From assembly GCF_000367945.1 (NCBI RefSeq), contig NZ_KB849179.1, forward strand, positions 726,446 to 790,445: 64,000 nucleotides of DNA. Reading direction: 5' to 3'. A model generated the notes under the pieces. The model was given only the letters and a program-made list of their open reading frames with translations, had not been told where the DNA came from and did not search any database. Source of the stretch: Acinetobacter proteolyticus. GTDB lineage: Bacteria > Pseudomonadota > Gammaproteobacteria > Pseudomonadales > Moraxellaceae. Shown here one piece after another: positions 27,846-37,413 of the stretch; position 1 is the stretch's first letter; every line of letters starts with the position of its first letter. A program made the position numbers and the translations under genes.

Positions 27846-29429
27846 ATGAATATATTATTGAAAAGCAGTGTGTTATGCGTGAGCCTAGTATTGGCGGCAT
27901 GTAATAACGACAATCACTCAGAATCAAAAACACCACCAGAAACTAATACTGCATCAAAATATTATCAGACCAAAACTCCATACCAACCGCAACAAGATCT
28001 CAAAAAATATGAAGCTATTCCACAAGGATTTCAGCCTGTATTTACAGAACTGGTTGCACGTCATGGCTCACGAGGTTTATCCAGTATTAAATATGATTTA
28101 GCGCTGTATAACCTTTGGAAACAAGCCAAAGCTGAAAATGCACTCACACCTTTAGGCGAAAAGCTGGGAGCAGATTTAGAAAGCATGATGAAAGCCAATA
28201 TTCTTTTGGGCTATGGTGTGGATGGCATCCGTCAGTTTGGCTATGGTAATGAAACCATGCAAGGGATTCAGGAGCATCGCGGAATTGCTGATCGTTTATT
28301 GCAGCGACTTCCCAATTTATTTCAAACCGCAGCACAACAACCGACATCAATTTTAGTACAGAGTTCAGGCGTAGACCGTGCGGTGGATAGTGCCAAATTT
28401 TTCACTGCTGAATTGATCCAACAGCAACCACAATTAAAGACACACATCACCCCAATTTCATACACCAGTTTAGCCAGTAGCAGCGTGCCATCGATTGAAG
28501 ATGGTGGCGTAGATCGTTTTAAGCTTTATTTTCATAGTTTGAACAAAGAGCAAGATTTACTACAGCCATTATCAGCACAACAACAAACGATTTACGATGC
28601 CAGCCAAGCCTATCAGCATTTTGAAGAAGAGGATGCAGATCTGGTCAATAAGTTAAATGAACTTGTGAAAAATAGTCGCGCTGAACAAGTGGCAAAAAGC
28701 GTATTGAATCCACTGTTCAAAGCAGAATTTATTCAAAAATTGGGAACCACAGGCTATGTATTTAGCAATACCGGTTCATATAGTGTCACTTCACCTAAAG
28801 GTGAAATCATCACTGAAAAAGGCAAGGGTAAAAATAGTATTGCCAGTGCTGTGGATGCTGCGGCCTATGTCTATGAGTTATATTCAATATCAGGCGGTAT
28901 GAAAACTGAATTGAAAGGTGTTGATTTTGATCAGTATATGCCTGTAGATGCTGCAAAATTCTATGCTGAATTTAACGATGCCAATGATTTTTATAGTAAA
29001 GGGCCAAGTTTTACCGAATCGAAAAACGTCACCAGTGCAATTGCTCAAGGCCTAAAGCAGGACTTATTTAAACAAGTCGATGCGATTGTAGATCATCAGC
29101 AAGCACATCGTGCGGTATTACGTTTTGCCCATGCCGAAATTATCATTCCATTGGCGACCAGTTTAGAGTTGCACAATATGATGCAACCTTTGCCTTTACG
29201 TCAAACCTATAGCTACAACAGCAGCACTTGGCGAGGTGAGGTGGTGTCACCCATGGCAGCGAATCTACAGTGGGATATTTATCAAGACAAGCAAGGCACA
29301 ACCTTGGTGAAAATGTTCTATAACGAGAAAGAATCCTTGTTTAAGTCGAGTTGTAACTACGCACGTTATAGCAACAACAGTTTTTATTATGATTATTTGA
29401 AGCTTAAACAATGTTATCAAATTCAATAA
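27846..29429 (+). CDS. Lipoprotein histidine-type (acid) phosphatase
   Basis: A 527-residue exported protein. The N-terminus has a lipobox (LVLAAC, cysteine about residue 19). The catalytic motif VARHGSRG lies near residue 75 and the proton-donor motif is FAHAEIIIPL near residue 430, a HAE variant of the HD/HAE pair of branch-2 histidine phosphatases (phytases, glucose-1-phosphatases, MINPP-like). It probably releases phosphate from organic phosphates in the periplasm. It interrupts the cob genes but has about 110 bases upstream and its own terminator, so it may be a separate unit. Confidence 0.75.
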   Translation: MNILLKSSVLCVSLVLAACNNDNHSESKTPPETNTASKYYQTKTPYQPQQDLKKYEAIPQGFQPVFTELVARHGSRGLSSIKYDLALYNLWKQAKAENALTPLGEKLGADLESMMKANILLGYGVDGIRQFGYGNETMQGIQEHRGIADRLLQRLPNLFQTAAQQPTSILVQSSGVDRAVDSAKFFTAELIQQQPQLKTHITPISYTSLASSSVPSIEDGGVDRFKLYFHSLNKEQDLLQPLSAQQQTIYDASQAYQHFEEEDADLVNKLNELVKNSRAEQVAKSVLNPLFKAEFIQKLGTTGYVFSNTGSYSVTSPKGEIITEKGKGKNSIASAVDAAAYVYELYSISGGMKTELKGVDFDQYMPVDAAKFYAEFNDANDFYSKGPSFTESKNVTSAIAQGLKQDLFKQVDAIVDHQQAHRAVLRFAHAEIIIPLATSLELHNMMQPLPLRQTYSYNSSTWRGEVVSPMAANLQWDIYQDKQGTTLVKMFYNEKESLFKSSCNYARYSNNSFYYDYLKLKQCYQIQ

Positions 29430-29452
29430 TCTAAGATATTCGACCTTTTCAT

Positions 29453-29480
29453 TTGGGAATAGCTTGCTATTCCCAATTTT
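29453..29480 (+). terminator. Terminator after the histidine phosphatase
   Basis: A 10-bp perfect stem (29453-29462 with 29467-29476, loop CTTG) followed by TTTTATTT. Confidence 0.85.
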
Positions 29481-29529
29481 ATTTCTTCATAATCCATGCA
29501 TGATGAACCTGATGTGATTGAGAGGTCGC

Positions 29530-30273
29530 ATGACACCTTTTTGGATTGCCTTGCAGTTTTTGACCATTTTGCCGATTGATTTAAAAGTAATGCCAAGTGC
29601 AAAGCAGAATGGTCAAGCACTACTGTTTTATCCTTTGGTGGGTTTATTAATCGGGCTAGTTTTGTTTGCATCTACCATGCTATTGGCAAAGCTTCCGATC
29701 ATCTTGAGTGCAGCCTTGATTTTAGTGTTATGGATTTGGTTGACTGGTGGATTACATCTGGATGGTTTAGCGGATACCGCAGACGCATGGGTCGGTGGAT
29801 TTGGTGATCCTGAACGAACCCTGAAAATCATGAAAGACCCTACCTGTGGTCCAATCGGGGTGCTGAGTTTAGTCGTCGTCTGCTTGCTGAAATTTGTGGC
29901 TTTATACGTTTTGCTTGAACAACAAATGGCTGTTTTTTTAATCGTCTTGCCTATGCTTGGGCGCAGTGTGCCACTGTTTTTATTCCTTACTACGCCTTAT
30001 GTACGTGCTCAAGGCTTAGGCCGTTCTATGACAGATTTTATGCCAAAAAAACAAATTTGGATGGTTTTTGTCATTACAATGGCATTGCTTTGTGTGTTTA
30101 AATGGCTTGGGTTAATGACCTTGCTGGTTTTTTTAGTGATGCTTTTTTATATGCGATCATTATTTATTAAACGAATTGGCGGGATTACTGGGGATACTGT
30201 AGGCGCAGCAATTGAGTTGGCTGAAACTGGCGTGCTCCTCAGTGTTGTGATTGCTTCATTTTATATTATTTAA
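29530..30273 (+). CDS. cobS: Adenosylcobinamide-GDP ribazoletransferase (cobalamin synthase)
   Basis: A 247-residue polytopic membrane protein. The CobS signature GLHLDGLADTADAWVGG lies near residue 73, followed by KIMKDPTCGPIGV; both carry acidic residues for metal binding. It joins adenosylcobinamide-GDP with alpha-ribazole (phosphate). ATG at 29530 follows GAGAGG; an in-frame TTG at 29518 is less likely. It is separated from cobUT-cobC by the phosphatase gene and its terminator, so it probably has its own promoter. Confidence 0.92.
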   Translation: MTPFWIALQFLTILPIDLKVMPSAKQNGQALLFYPLVGLLIGLVLFASTMLLAKLPIILSAALILVLWIWLTGGLHLDGLADTADAWVGGFGDPERTLKIMKDPTCGPIGVLSLVVVCLLKFVALYVLLEQQMAVFLIVLPMLGRSVPLFLFLTTPYVRAQGLGRSMTDFMPKKQIWMVFVITMALLCVFKWLGLMTLLVFLVMLFYMRSLFIKRIGGITGDTVGAAIELAETGVLLSVVIASFYII

Positions 30274-30294
30274 AAAATTGATCGCTTGGATTGT

Positions 30295-30324
30295 AGTGAT
30301 CCTCCTGCAAACAGAAGGATCACT
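30295..30324. terminator. Hairpin between cobS and the convergent PepSY gene
   Basis: A 9-bp stem (30295-30303 with 30316-30324). The T run is short on both strands, so termination is likely but weak. Confidence 0.5.
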
Positions 30325-30334
30325 TTGAGTGGTG

Positions 30335-31798
30335 TTAGCGTTTACGCAATTGAACCCAGAAACCCAACACAGCGAGCAAGGCAACCAGTCCTGCAATCGT
30401 CCCCAAAATGATATCTCGAAGCGTTTTATCTATCGGCAGCCATGTCCATTTGTGCAAATAAGCAAAACTAAAGCCTTCTAAGGCATCTTGTTGTGTGACC
30501 TGAGCTGCAATCACACCGCTGCTTGGTTCAATATACAATCTGAGTTGATTCTCTAACTGAGTTTCAACCTTGATCACGGGCAAGCGTTTGTTGATAAAAC
30601 CATATTCTCCTCCAAAACTTGTCACCCATGAGGCCTGTTGAACTTGTTCTGGTTGTAAAGCTAAATAGCTTGCGGCTAATTGTTTGCTTTGTTTAAGAAT
30701 ATCAAGCGCTTTACCATTACTTGCATCTACAAACTGAATCGCGGGAGCTGCTGTTTTGGTCGCGTGATGATCATGCGCTTTACTTGCCGCCGTCATGCTG
30801 CCTTGTAAAGGGCTTTGTCCGATAGCTTGAATCATCCATGCAGCACGAGTATGTGTCTGGCTAAAGGTGGTTGGAACCAGATCCAGCCGTTGAATAGGCT
30901 TTGCAGTGACCTGCTGCCAAGCTTCAGTACTTAAATCAGTAACATGGAAAACAGCTTGAATATTTTTAATATCGGGCTTTTTTTGCCAAATATGATAGAA
31001 ACCACTGAGCACCCAAAGCAGAATAAAGACGCTTAAACTGATGCCTAAATAGCGATGTAGAAATCGGATCGGTTTTTGCCCTAAACGATGATTGTGCCGA
31101 TTGTGAATGTTAAAGAATAAGCTTATCCCCATAAAAATCATGCACAGTATGCCAATCAAAGCGATTTGCATGAGAATAGTTTGACCTGTCCAAGCTTGAT
31201 CACCCCACGTCCAGGTATGGCCTAAGCGGAAGATTTTTGCCATCCACATCTTTTGATCATTGGAGAGCGTGGCCAGTCGTGCTTGTGCAGGATCCACATA
31301 GGCACGTAAACCATTTTGAAAATCAACACGCCAAACAGGCAGTAAACGATTGACGCTCGGATAATCATCACTGAATACGGTGATGATTTGACTAGATACG
31401 ATTTCCCGTTGAGAGAGACCCGTGTACCAACGTGCCAAACGCTCGGCATCTTGTTGTTCAGCATTAATCAGCAATTGACCAGTCTGACTATCATAGTATT
31501 CAGCAATCTTTTGATTGGGCAATAATATGCGATAGGCAATATGCTGAGGTGCTAATTCAACCACCTGTAAGGCTGAAAATTGCGCGATTTGATGTCGCTT
31601 GAGAACATCTGTTGCCGCTAAGGCATGTGTTAAATCTAATTGTTGAGATGGAGGCATCCGTTTCATAGGCTGAGGTTGTGTTGCACTCATCATCGGATGC
31701 AACATACCTGTTAAAGACCAAAGTAAAACGAGAACGCCCAACACCATCCCAAAACTACGATGCAATGACAATAGTTTTTTCAGTTGTTTGGCATTCAT
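30335..31798 (-). CDS. PepSY-associated TM helix protein, metal-reductase-like
   Basis: A 487-residue inner-membrane protein with four clear membrane segments (near residues 15-32, 210-228, 250-268 and 465-482) and two periplasmic PepSY-type regions. A conserved LHRSFG at the N-terminus and LHKWTW near the end are typical of the PiuB/PepSY family, often encoded beside TonB receptors and thought to help reduce or process the imported metal. A His-rich insert (KAHDHHATK) lies in the periplasmic loop. It starts 3 bases after the receptor stop, so the two are one operon. Confidence 0.8.
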   Translation of the reverse strand: MNAKQLKKLLSLHRSFGMVLGVLVLLWSLTGMLHPMMSATQPQPMKRMPPSQQLDLTHALAATDVLKRHQIAQFSALQVVELAPQHIAYRILLPNQKIAEYYDSQTGQLLINAEQQDAERLARWYTGLSQREIVSSQIITVFSDDYPSVNRLLPVWRVDFQNGLRAYVDPAQARLATLSNDQKMWMAKIFRLGHTWTWGDQAWTGQTILMQIALIGILCMIFMGISLFFNIHNRHNHRLGQKPIRFLHRYLGISLSVFILLWVLSGFYHIWQKKPDIKNIQAVFHVTDLSTEAWQQVTAKPIQRLDLVPTTFSQTHTRAAWMIQAIGQSPLQGSMTAASKAHDHHATKTAAPAIQFVDASNGKALDILKQSKQLAASYLALQPEQVQQASWVTSFGGEYGFINKRLPVIKVETQLENQLRLYIEPSSGVIAAQVTQQDALEGFSFAYLHKWTWLPIDKTLRDIILGTIAGLVALLAVLGFWVQLRKR

Positions 31799-31801
31799 TG
31801 C

Positions 31802-33913
31802 TTATTTCCCAAAATGGTAACGTAAACCTAATAAATAGGTGCGTGGTGCAGCGGGGGTATAACTAACTTGGTTATTACTAAACGACGTACTTTCTGCATA
31901 ATGCTGATCTGTGGCATTCAGGATTTGCCCATAGATTTCATAAGCATTTTTACGGTAGTTAGCACGTAGATTTAGCAAAGTATGGCCATCATACTTTTCC
32001 GTGTTGGCATCATTGATCCAGTAAGCGCCGACATAAACCGCTTCTGCAGAAAGTAATAGCTCAGGTATTGGCTTGATCTGATATTCAAGCGTACCAAATG
32101 TTTTAGGCGCACTTGGCATGGTGTTGCCGCTATAATCTAAAACACTCGAAGGCTGAAATTGCTGATATTCATGTTTGGCCACACTGCCTGAGAGTTTTAA
32201 GCGCTGATCATATAAATCACTGAGCTTCCAGGTTCCTCCAATTTCAATTCCCTGATGTAAGGTTTTACCTGTGTTGCGTGGTTCGCGTGTATTATCTGGC
32301 TTGGTATAGCTCATTACTTCATCTTCGCCTTCTAAGCGATATAAGGTGATTTCACCGTCTAAGCGATCATCCAGTAATTTAAAGCGCAGACCTGCATCGA
32401 TATTATTAAATGTGGCTTCTTTCAAGTCCGGTGTTACCAGATTCGCCCCATATAAACTGCTGACTTCGGGTGGTACAAAACCTTGAGACCAATTGCTATA
32501 AAGATCAATCGCTGGCGTGATGTTCCAGACAAAACCGACTTGCGGGCTGGCTTTATGAAAATCACGTTTTTCATTTGGTGCGCCTGTGGTTTTTGATGGG
32601 ATTAACTTATTTTCATAGTCATAACTGATCCAGTCATAGCGTGCACCACCGACAAGATTTAAAGTCGGTAACACTTGCCAATTGGCTTGTGCATAGACCG
32701 CCTGATTATTAACGTCTACATTAAAATCACGTAAGCGCTGGCGTTGTTGATAACCGGTATAAACCAAGCTATTCGGGTCACGAAATACTTGGATATCATT
32801 GGTTCTGGCTTGGTTGGGAGAATAGTCAACCATCGCCCCAACAATCAGTTTGACCTGATCAAATGTTGCTGAGTGCTGGGCATTTAAACCATAGGACTGA
32901 AAGGCGTTATAGGTGGTTTGTCCGCTATAAGTGCCAGTCGGTGTGCCATTTTTAACATCGGTACGGATGTTATAACTTGGGTTTTGCTCGGTGGTATTGT
33001 CTCGATAATACAAGGTAACTTGGCTTTGTTGCCGATCATTCCATTGATGGTTAATTTGAGAAGAAAGCCGTGTGGCATCGACTTCACGATAGGTAAAGGT
33101 TTGGTAGCTGTATCCGGGACGTTTGCGATAATCATCCAGATTTAAGCTACCAGTCATATCTGCTTTTAAATGGTTATAGCTGAGGATATTTTTGATTTGG
33201 GTGGCATCTGAGATGCGCCAGTCATGTCTGAGCGTCACACTCTGTTTATTGCTTTCAGCATGGTCTTGCCAGCTCTCACCACGATCACTGGTATAGGCTG
33301 AAAATCTTAAACCATGCTCACCCCATTCGCTATCAAAGCTATTCGATGCACCGACATCGACACGGCGATATCCCTCAGAACTGGCGCTGATACCAAGATC
33401 GGCCGTGGGAGTAGCACTTGGAGCTTTGGTCAGGAAATTAATGGTTCCGCCAATCGCATTGCTGCCATATAAGCTACTGGCCGGGCCGCGTAAAATTTCG
33501 ATGCTATCAATGCCCGCCAGATTCACTTCATATAAGGCATTGTGGTTAAATACACCCACAGGGCGAATCGAGACACCATCTTCTAGATATTGATAAACGG
33601 CTGCTGTGGTCATCGGTTGGCGAATGGACATCATATGCTGTTCATTGCCCAAGTCATTCATTAACACACCTGGGGTTTGATTCAGCACCTGTCCAATAAA
33701 GGTTGCATGTTTATCTTCGATGTCCTTGCTGTTAATTTTACTAATCGCAGCAGGGGTATTATTAATCGATTCACCTTCACGACTTGCGGTCACCACAATG
33801 GTGGCTAAGGTTTTGGTGGTATCAGACGGTGCAGTTTCAGCCAAAGTAGCGGAACTATAGCCAACAGACAGGCACGCAGCCGTTAATACAGACAAACGGA
33901 ATTGAGTATTCAT
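31802..33913 (-). CDS. TonB-dependent receptor
   Basis: A 703-residue outer-membrane receptor. The signal peptide ends near residue 27 (ATLAE). ATIVVTASREG is the TonB-box region. The plug holds GIDSIEILRGPASSLYGSNAIGGTINFLTK, and the barrel ends in YLLGLRYHFGK. ATG at 33913 gives a good signal peptide; an in-frame upstream start at 33934 adds seven residues. The operon is DUF2946-like protein, receptor, PepSY protein. No Fur box is visible upstream. The His/Met-rich partner hints at copper or another metal chelate, but the ligand is unknown. Confidence 0.85.
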   Translation of the reverse strand: MNTQFRLSVLTAACLSVGYSSATLAETAPSDTTKTLATIVVTASREGESINNTPAAISKINSKDIEDKHATFIGQVLNQTPGVLMNDLGNEQHMMSIRQPMTTAAVYQYLEDGVSIRPVGVFNHNALYEVNLAGIDSIEILRGPASSLYGSNAIGGTINFLTKAPSATPTADLGISASSEGYRRVDVGASNSFDSEWGEHGLRFSAYTSDRGESWQDHAESNKQSVTLRHDWRISDATQIKNILSYNHLKADMTGSLNLDDYRKRPGYSYQTFTYREVDATRLSSQINHQWNDRQQSQVTLYYRDNTTEQNPSYNIRTDVKNGTPTGTYSGQTTYNAFQSYGLNAQHSATFDQVKLIVGAMVDYSPNQARTNDIQVFRDPNSLVYTGYQQRQRLRDFNVDVNNQAVYAQANWQVLPTLNLVGGARYDWISYDYENKLIPSKTTGAPNEKRDFHKASPQVGFVWNITPAIDLYSNWSQGFVPPEVSSLYGANLVTPDLKEATFNNIDAGLRFKLLDDRLDGEITLYRLEGEDEVMSYTKPDNTREPRNTGKTLHQGIEIGGTWKLSDLYDQRLKLSGSVAKHEYQQFQPSSVLDYSGNTMPSAPKTFGTLEYQIKPIPELLLSAEAVYVGAYWINDANTEKYDGHTLLNLRANYRKNAYEIYGQILNATDQHYAESTSFSNNQVSYTPAAPRTYLLGLRYHFGK

Positions 33914-33986
33914 GTTGAACTCTATAAAAAGCAAGAACTAAGGACGTACCAACGTTATTTAGGGGGTACGAAGTAAAATTTGCGTT

Positions 33987-34490
33987 TTATAAAGCCAATG
34001 GTGGGGCTTGTTTGGTGGGGAAAATATAAAAGATGCGGGCGATGTGCAGATCTTCTGTCCACGTATGGCACAGGCAGCGAACGCGACTGAACCAAGCCAG
34101 TAGAAATATAATAATGAATGCAATCAGCGGAACGATCGCAGCGGCATCTAAGCCATGGGAACATAAAGGACAATGCTTCATGATTTGGCTGGCCAGAGCA
34201 TACACGTGTTGTGCATATTCACTGAGCTGGGCATGTTTGGCATGCTGTAGCTGCGGTCCGTGATGCATGTCGTGCATGCTATGTTGGTGATGACTTGAAT
34301 GTGTCTGTGACATCAACGAGACATTTTGAATTTCTGTGACTTGGCAATGGCTTGGCATTGCATAAAGTGCAGGTACGACGCCTGTATGGACCATCGTTGG
34401 TAAGAAGATATGCCAGAGTAAACATAGCAAAGTAATCGCACCCAAATAGGTACGCCACTTAAGCAAATGTTGACGAAAACTGGACTTCAT
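33987..34490 (-). CDS. His/Met-rich membrane protein, DUF2946-like
   Basis: A 167-residue protein with an N-terminal membrane helix (about residues 12-32), a periplasmic loop very rich in His and Met (SSHHQHSMHDMHHG, HAKHAQ), a CPLC motif followed by H, and a second hydrophobic helix (IVPLIAFIIIFLLAWF). This layout matches DUF2946-type proteins often found with TonB-linked copper receptors. It probably binds Cu or another soft metal in the periplasm. The ATG at 34490 is preferred to a TTG at 34589. It is divergent from the AraC gene and 73 bases upstream of the receptor. Confidence 0.65.
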   Translation of the reverse strand: MKSSFRQHLLKWRTYLGAITLLCLLWHIFLPTMVHTGVVPALYAMPSHCQVTEIQNVSLMSQTHSSHHQHSMHDMHHGPQLQHAKHAQLSEYAQHVYALASQIMKHCPLCSHGLDAAAIVPLIAFIIIFLLAWFSRVRCLCHTWTEDLHIARIFYIFPTKQAPPLAL

Positions 34491-34609
34491 ATCAGCGATA
34501 CGTCGTAGGAGAAATGTGGCAGCAGTATAATCAAAAAATGACTTATAGATCAAAGCAAAATTAAGGTATTCTGAGACTGCTGAATTCAATAATTTATAGG
34601 CAGATCAGC

Positions 34610-35428
34610 GTGTCAAAAATGGCAAATCATTCCGATTGGATTGTGCGGGCTTCTGATAGTGATCGCTTGGAAAGAATTGAAGCTTTCTTTTCTAATCATG
34701 CATATGAGCCACACCAACATGATACCTTCGCGATTGGTCGCACCTTGTCTGGTGTACAAAGTTTTCATTATCGTGGTGAAGTCCGACATAGTCAGCATGG
34801 CATGACCATGGTGTTGCATCCTGATGAAAAACATGATGGCAGTGCAGGGACTCAAGACGGCTTTCACTACCGAATGATGTACGTTGAACCTGCATTGATT
34901 CAAAAGATCATGAAGGGTAAGCCTCTGCCTTTTTTCAAACATGGACTGAGTGATGATCCACGGCTTTATCGTGTTACCCATACACTTTTGCAAAATATGC
35001 AGGACCCATTGGATCTTTTAGAAGAAGAAGATGCTTTGTATGACTTAGCGACAACCTTGTATGAAGTTGCAGGTCAGCCGCCACGCTCACGACAGCGTTA
35101 TGATTATATTGCGGCAGAGCGAGCCAGAGAGTTTATTCACGCTTCACTGGATCAGAACATCAGTCTGGATGATTTAGAACAGAATATACAACGTGATCGT
35201 TGGAGTCTTTCTCGTGATTTTAGACTGCTATTTGGCACCAGTCCGCATCGTTATATGACCATGCGTCGGCTAGATATCGTGAAAAGGTGTTTGATGTATG
35301 GAGAGTCGCTGACGCAGGCCGCCATCATTGCTGGTTTTTTTGACCAAAGCCATATGACGCGGCATTTTACAAAAGCTTTTGGGATTACCCCAGCAAGATG
35401 GAAAGAGATTTATACACGTCAGAAATAA
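34610..35428 (+). CDS. AraC-family transcriptional regulator
   Basis: A 272-residue regulator with an N-terminal cupin-like sensor (YEPHQHDTFAIGRTLSGVQSFHYRG; HQHD could bind a ligand) and a C-terminal pair of helix-turn-helices (SLSRDFRLLFGTSPHRYMTMRRLD and QAAIIAGFFDQSHMTRHFTKAFGITPARW). It is divergent from the metal-receptor operon, which it may control. It could equally regulate the convergent LysE-type exporter. Start GTG at 34610 (TAGG 9 bases upstream) or ATG at 34619. Confidence 0.8.
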   Translation: MSKMANHSDWIVRASDSDRLERIEAFFSNHAYEPHQHDTFAIGRTLSGVQSFHYRGEVRHSQHGMTMVLHPDEKHDGSAGTQDGFHYRMMYVEPALIQKIMKGKPLPFFKHGLSDDPRLYRVTHTLLQNMQDPLDLLEEEDALYDLATTLYEVAGQPPRSRQRYDYIAAERAREFIHASLDQNISLDDLEQNIQRDRWSLSRDFRLLFGTSPHRYMTMRRLDIVKRCLMYGESLTQAAIIAGFFDQSHMTRHFTKAFGITPARWKEIYTRQK

Positions 35429-35452
35429 GCTGTGCTTGCGACTAAAAATGCT

Positions 35453-36055
35453 TTAAATGAAATGCATACCTTTTAAGAAATCACTCAGCATAAATAGACC
35501 AGAAACAATCAAGAAGATTCCCAATACTTTATTCAGATAATTGAGCCAAATTGGATTGCTTAATTTTTTACCAATGACTGATCCTGCAAATGAATACAGC
35601 AAGGGAGCACCTGCTGCACCGAGAGAAATGAGTAGTGAAACAATTAGAATCAAGCTACCTGTGATATGCGCAGCAGGATACATAATTGTGGTCACAGGTA
35701 AAATCACCAAAATCGCTTTCGGATTCAAGCTTTGAATCCAGAAACCATTCCAAAAGTTGAGACTTTTGTGTTGGGTTTGATCTGTTTTTAATTCGGTATA
35801 CGCTGTCATCATTTTATAGGCGATATAAAAGGTATAAAGCGCACCAATCAAGGCAATAAAATGCAAATATTCATGAGGAATCAATGCTGCGCCTGCATAA
35901 CCAAATACAACAAATAGCATCAGCATGGAGCAGCCCACACCTGCAAAAAAGCCCAGTGTTCGAGTGAGCTGTCCTGTTAGCCCAGCATTTAATCCCATAA
36001 AGTTCACAGGACCAGGGCTGTACATCACACTTAAGGTATAAAGAAAAATTTCCAT
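35453..36055 (-). CDS. LysE-family exporter
   Basis: A 200-residue inner-membrane protein with six hydrophobic helices and the LysE/RhtB signature MYSPGPVNFMGLNAG near the N-terminus (PGP). These proteins export amino acids or analogues. ATG at 36055 has TAGG 9 bases upstream. It is convergent with the AraC gene (24 bases apart); AraC/LysE pairs are common, so a regulatory link is possible. Substrate unknown. Confidence 0.8.
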   Translation of the reverse strand: MEIFLYTLSVMYSPGPVNFMGLNAGLTGQLTRTLGFFAGVGCSMLMLFVVFGYAGAALIPHEYLHFIALIGALYTFYIAYKMMTAYTELKTDQTQHKSLNFWNGFWIQSLNPKAILVILPVTTIMYPAAHITGSLILIVSLLISLGAAGAPLLYSFAGSVIGKKLSNPIWLNYLNKVLGIFLIVSGLFMLSDFLKGMHFI

Positions 36056-36156
36056 GACCAACCTAAATGAATCAATAACAAAGGATGATCAAAATAGGGC
36101 AAAGTGCTATGGGCTGTATTGTACGTTTGTGCAAGCTAGCTGAATTGACGAACAAA

Positions 36157-36182
36157 AAAACAGGCTCACAAGAGCCTGTTTT
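36157..36182 (-). terminator. Terminator of aroG
   Basis: An 11-bp stem with a 4-base loop (36157-36167 with 36172-36182). Read on the minus strand it is followed by a run of Ts (the A7 at 36154-36160). Confidence 0.85.
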
Positions 36183-36203
36183 CATCGCAGTTAAAAGATC
36201 GAT

Positions 36204-37295
36204 TTAACGTGTTGGTAAGACGTCTTTCAATGCTTCATGCATTTCGAGTAATGCTTTTTCAGTAGTTTCCCAATCAATACAGCCATCAGTTACTGATTTA
36301 CCGTATTCAAGATCACATAGGTTTTCAGGAATATCCTGACGACCACCTTTTAAGTGACTCTCCACCATGATTCCAACAATTGATTTGTTACCATCAAGGA
36401 TTTGTTCCGTGATGTTTTTCAACACCAAAGGTTGTAAGTACGGGTCTTTGTTTGAGTTGGCATGGCTGGTATCAATCATGATCTTGTTGCTGACTTTCGC
36501 TTTTGCCAAAGCTGCTTCAGCTTCTGCAACTGAAGTTGCATCATAGTTAGGCTTGCCATTACCACCACGTAATACCACGTGTGCATAAGGGTTACCTTTG
36601 GTATTGATAATCGCAACTTGACCATTTTCATTCAGGCCTAAGAAGCTGTGACCATGTTTAACAGATTGCATGGCATTGGTTGCAACGGTTAAGCCACCAT
36701 CTGTACCGTTTTTGAAGCCAACAGGAGATGATAAGCCTGATGACATTTCACGGTGAGTTTGGCTTTCTGTGGTACGTGCACCAATTGCAGACCATGAAAT
36801 CAAGTCTTGATAGTATTGTGGTGAGTTTGGATCAAGTGCTTCAGTCGCACATGGCAAACCTTTTTCATTCAAATCAATTAATAATCCACGACCGATATGT
36901 AAGCCTTTTTCAATATTGAAAGAGTCGTTCATGTCAGGGTCGTTGATTAAACCTTTCCAACCAACTGTGGTACGTGGTTTTTCAAAATAAACACGCATCA
37001 CAAGATATAAGGTGTCTTTTACTTTTTCGCTGAGAACTTTGAGGCGGTCAGCATATTCATGTGCAGCTTTAGGATCGTGAATCGAACAAGGGCCAATCAC
37101 GACAAACAAGCGTTTGTCATTGCCATCTAAAATGTTGCGTACAGTTGCACGCCCTTGTAACACAGTTTGAGAAGCAGCATCAGATAAAGGGAGGTCAGCT
37201 TTCAGTTCTGCTGGGGTAATCAAAGTTTGAATGCTTTTAATATTAACGTCGTCGATATCTGGCTGAGAAACTGGATTTGACTGTAGAGTATTCAT
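36204..37295 (-). CDS. aroG: 3-deoxy-7-phosphoheptulonate (DAHP) synthase, class I
   Basis: A 363-residue type I DAHP synthase. Family motifs are the FVVIGPCSIHDP substrate loop, RVYFEKPRTTVGWKGLINDP, GARTTESQTHREMSSGLSSPVGFKNGTDG, IMIDTSHANSNKDP and IVGIMVESHLKGGRQ. It condenses phosphoenolpyruvate with erythrose-4-phosphate, the entry to aromatic amino acid synthesis. Sequence alone does not tell which amino acid inhibits it. ATG at 37295 is used; a GTG at 37304 is in frame. Confidence 0.92.
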   Translation of the reverse strand: MNTLQSNPVSQPDIDDVNIKSIQTLITPAELKADLPLSDAASQTVLQGRATVRNILDGNDKRLFVVIGPCSIHDPKAAHEYADRLKVLSEKVKDTLYLVMRVYFEKPRTTVGWKGLINDPDMNDSFNIEKGLHIGRGLLIDLNEKGLPCATEALDPNSPQYYQDLISWSAIGARTTESQTHREMSSGLSSPVGFKNGTDGGLTVATNAMQSVKHGHSFLGLNENGQVAIINTKGNPYAHVVLRGGNGKPNYDATSVAEAEAALAKAKVSNKIMIDTSHANSNKDPYLQPLVLKNITEQILDGNKSIVGIMVESHLKGGRQDIPENLCDLEYGKSVTDGCIDWETTEKALLEMHEALKDVLPTR

Positions 37296-37413
37296 TGCTG
37301 TCACAAATTCAATCGAAAGAAAAGGTTATTTTGTCTACGAATATAGCATGAAATGCCGATTGATTAACTAGCTAAAAGCATAATTTATGTAGAAATAATC
37401 GGCATTACAACGC

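Noticed and set aside
34613..34993. A 126-codon open frame antisense to the AraC gene
   Set aside because: It overlaps a clear AraC-family gene and has no family features.
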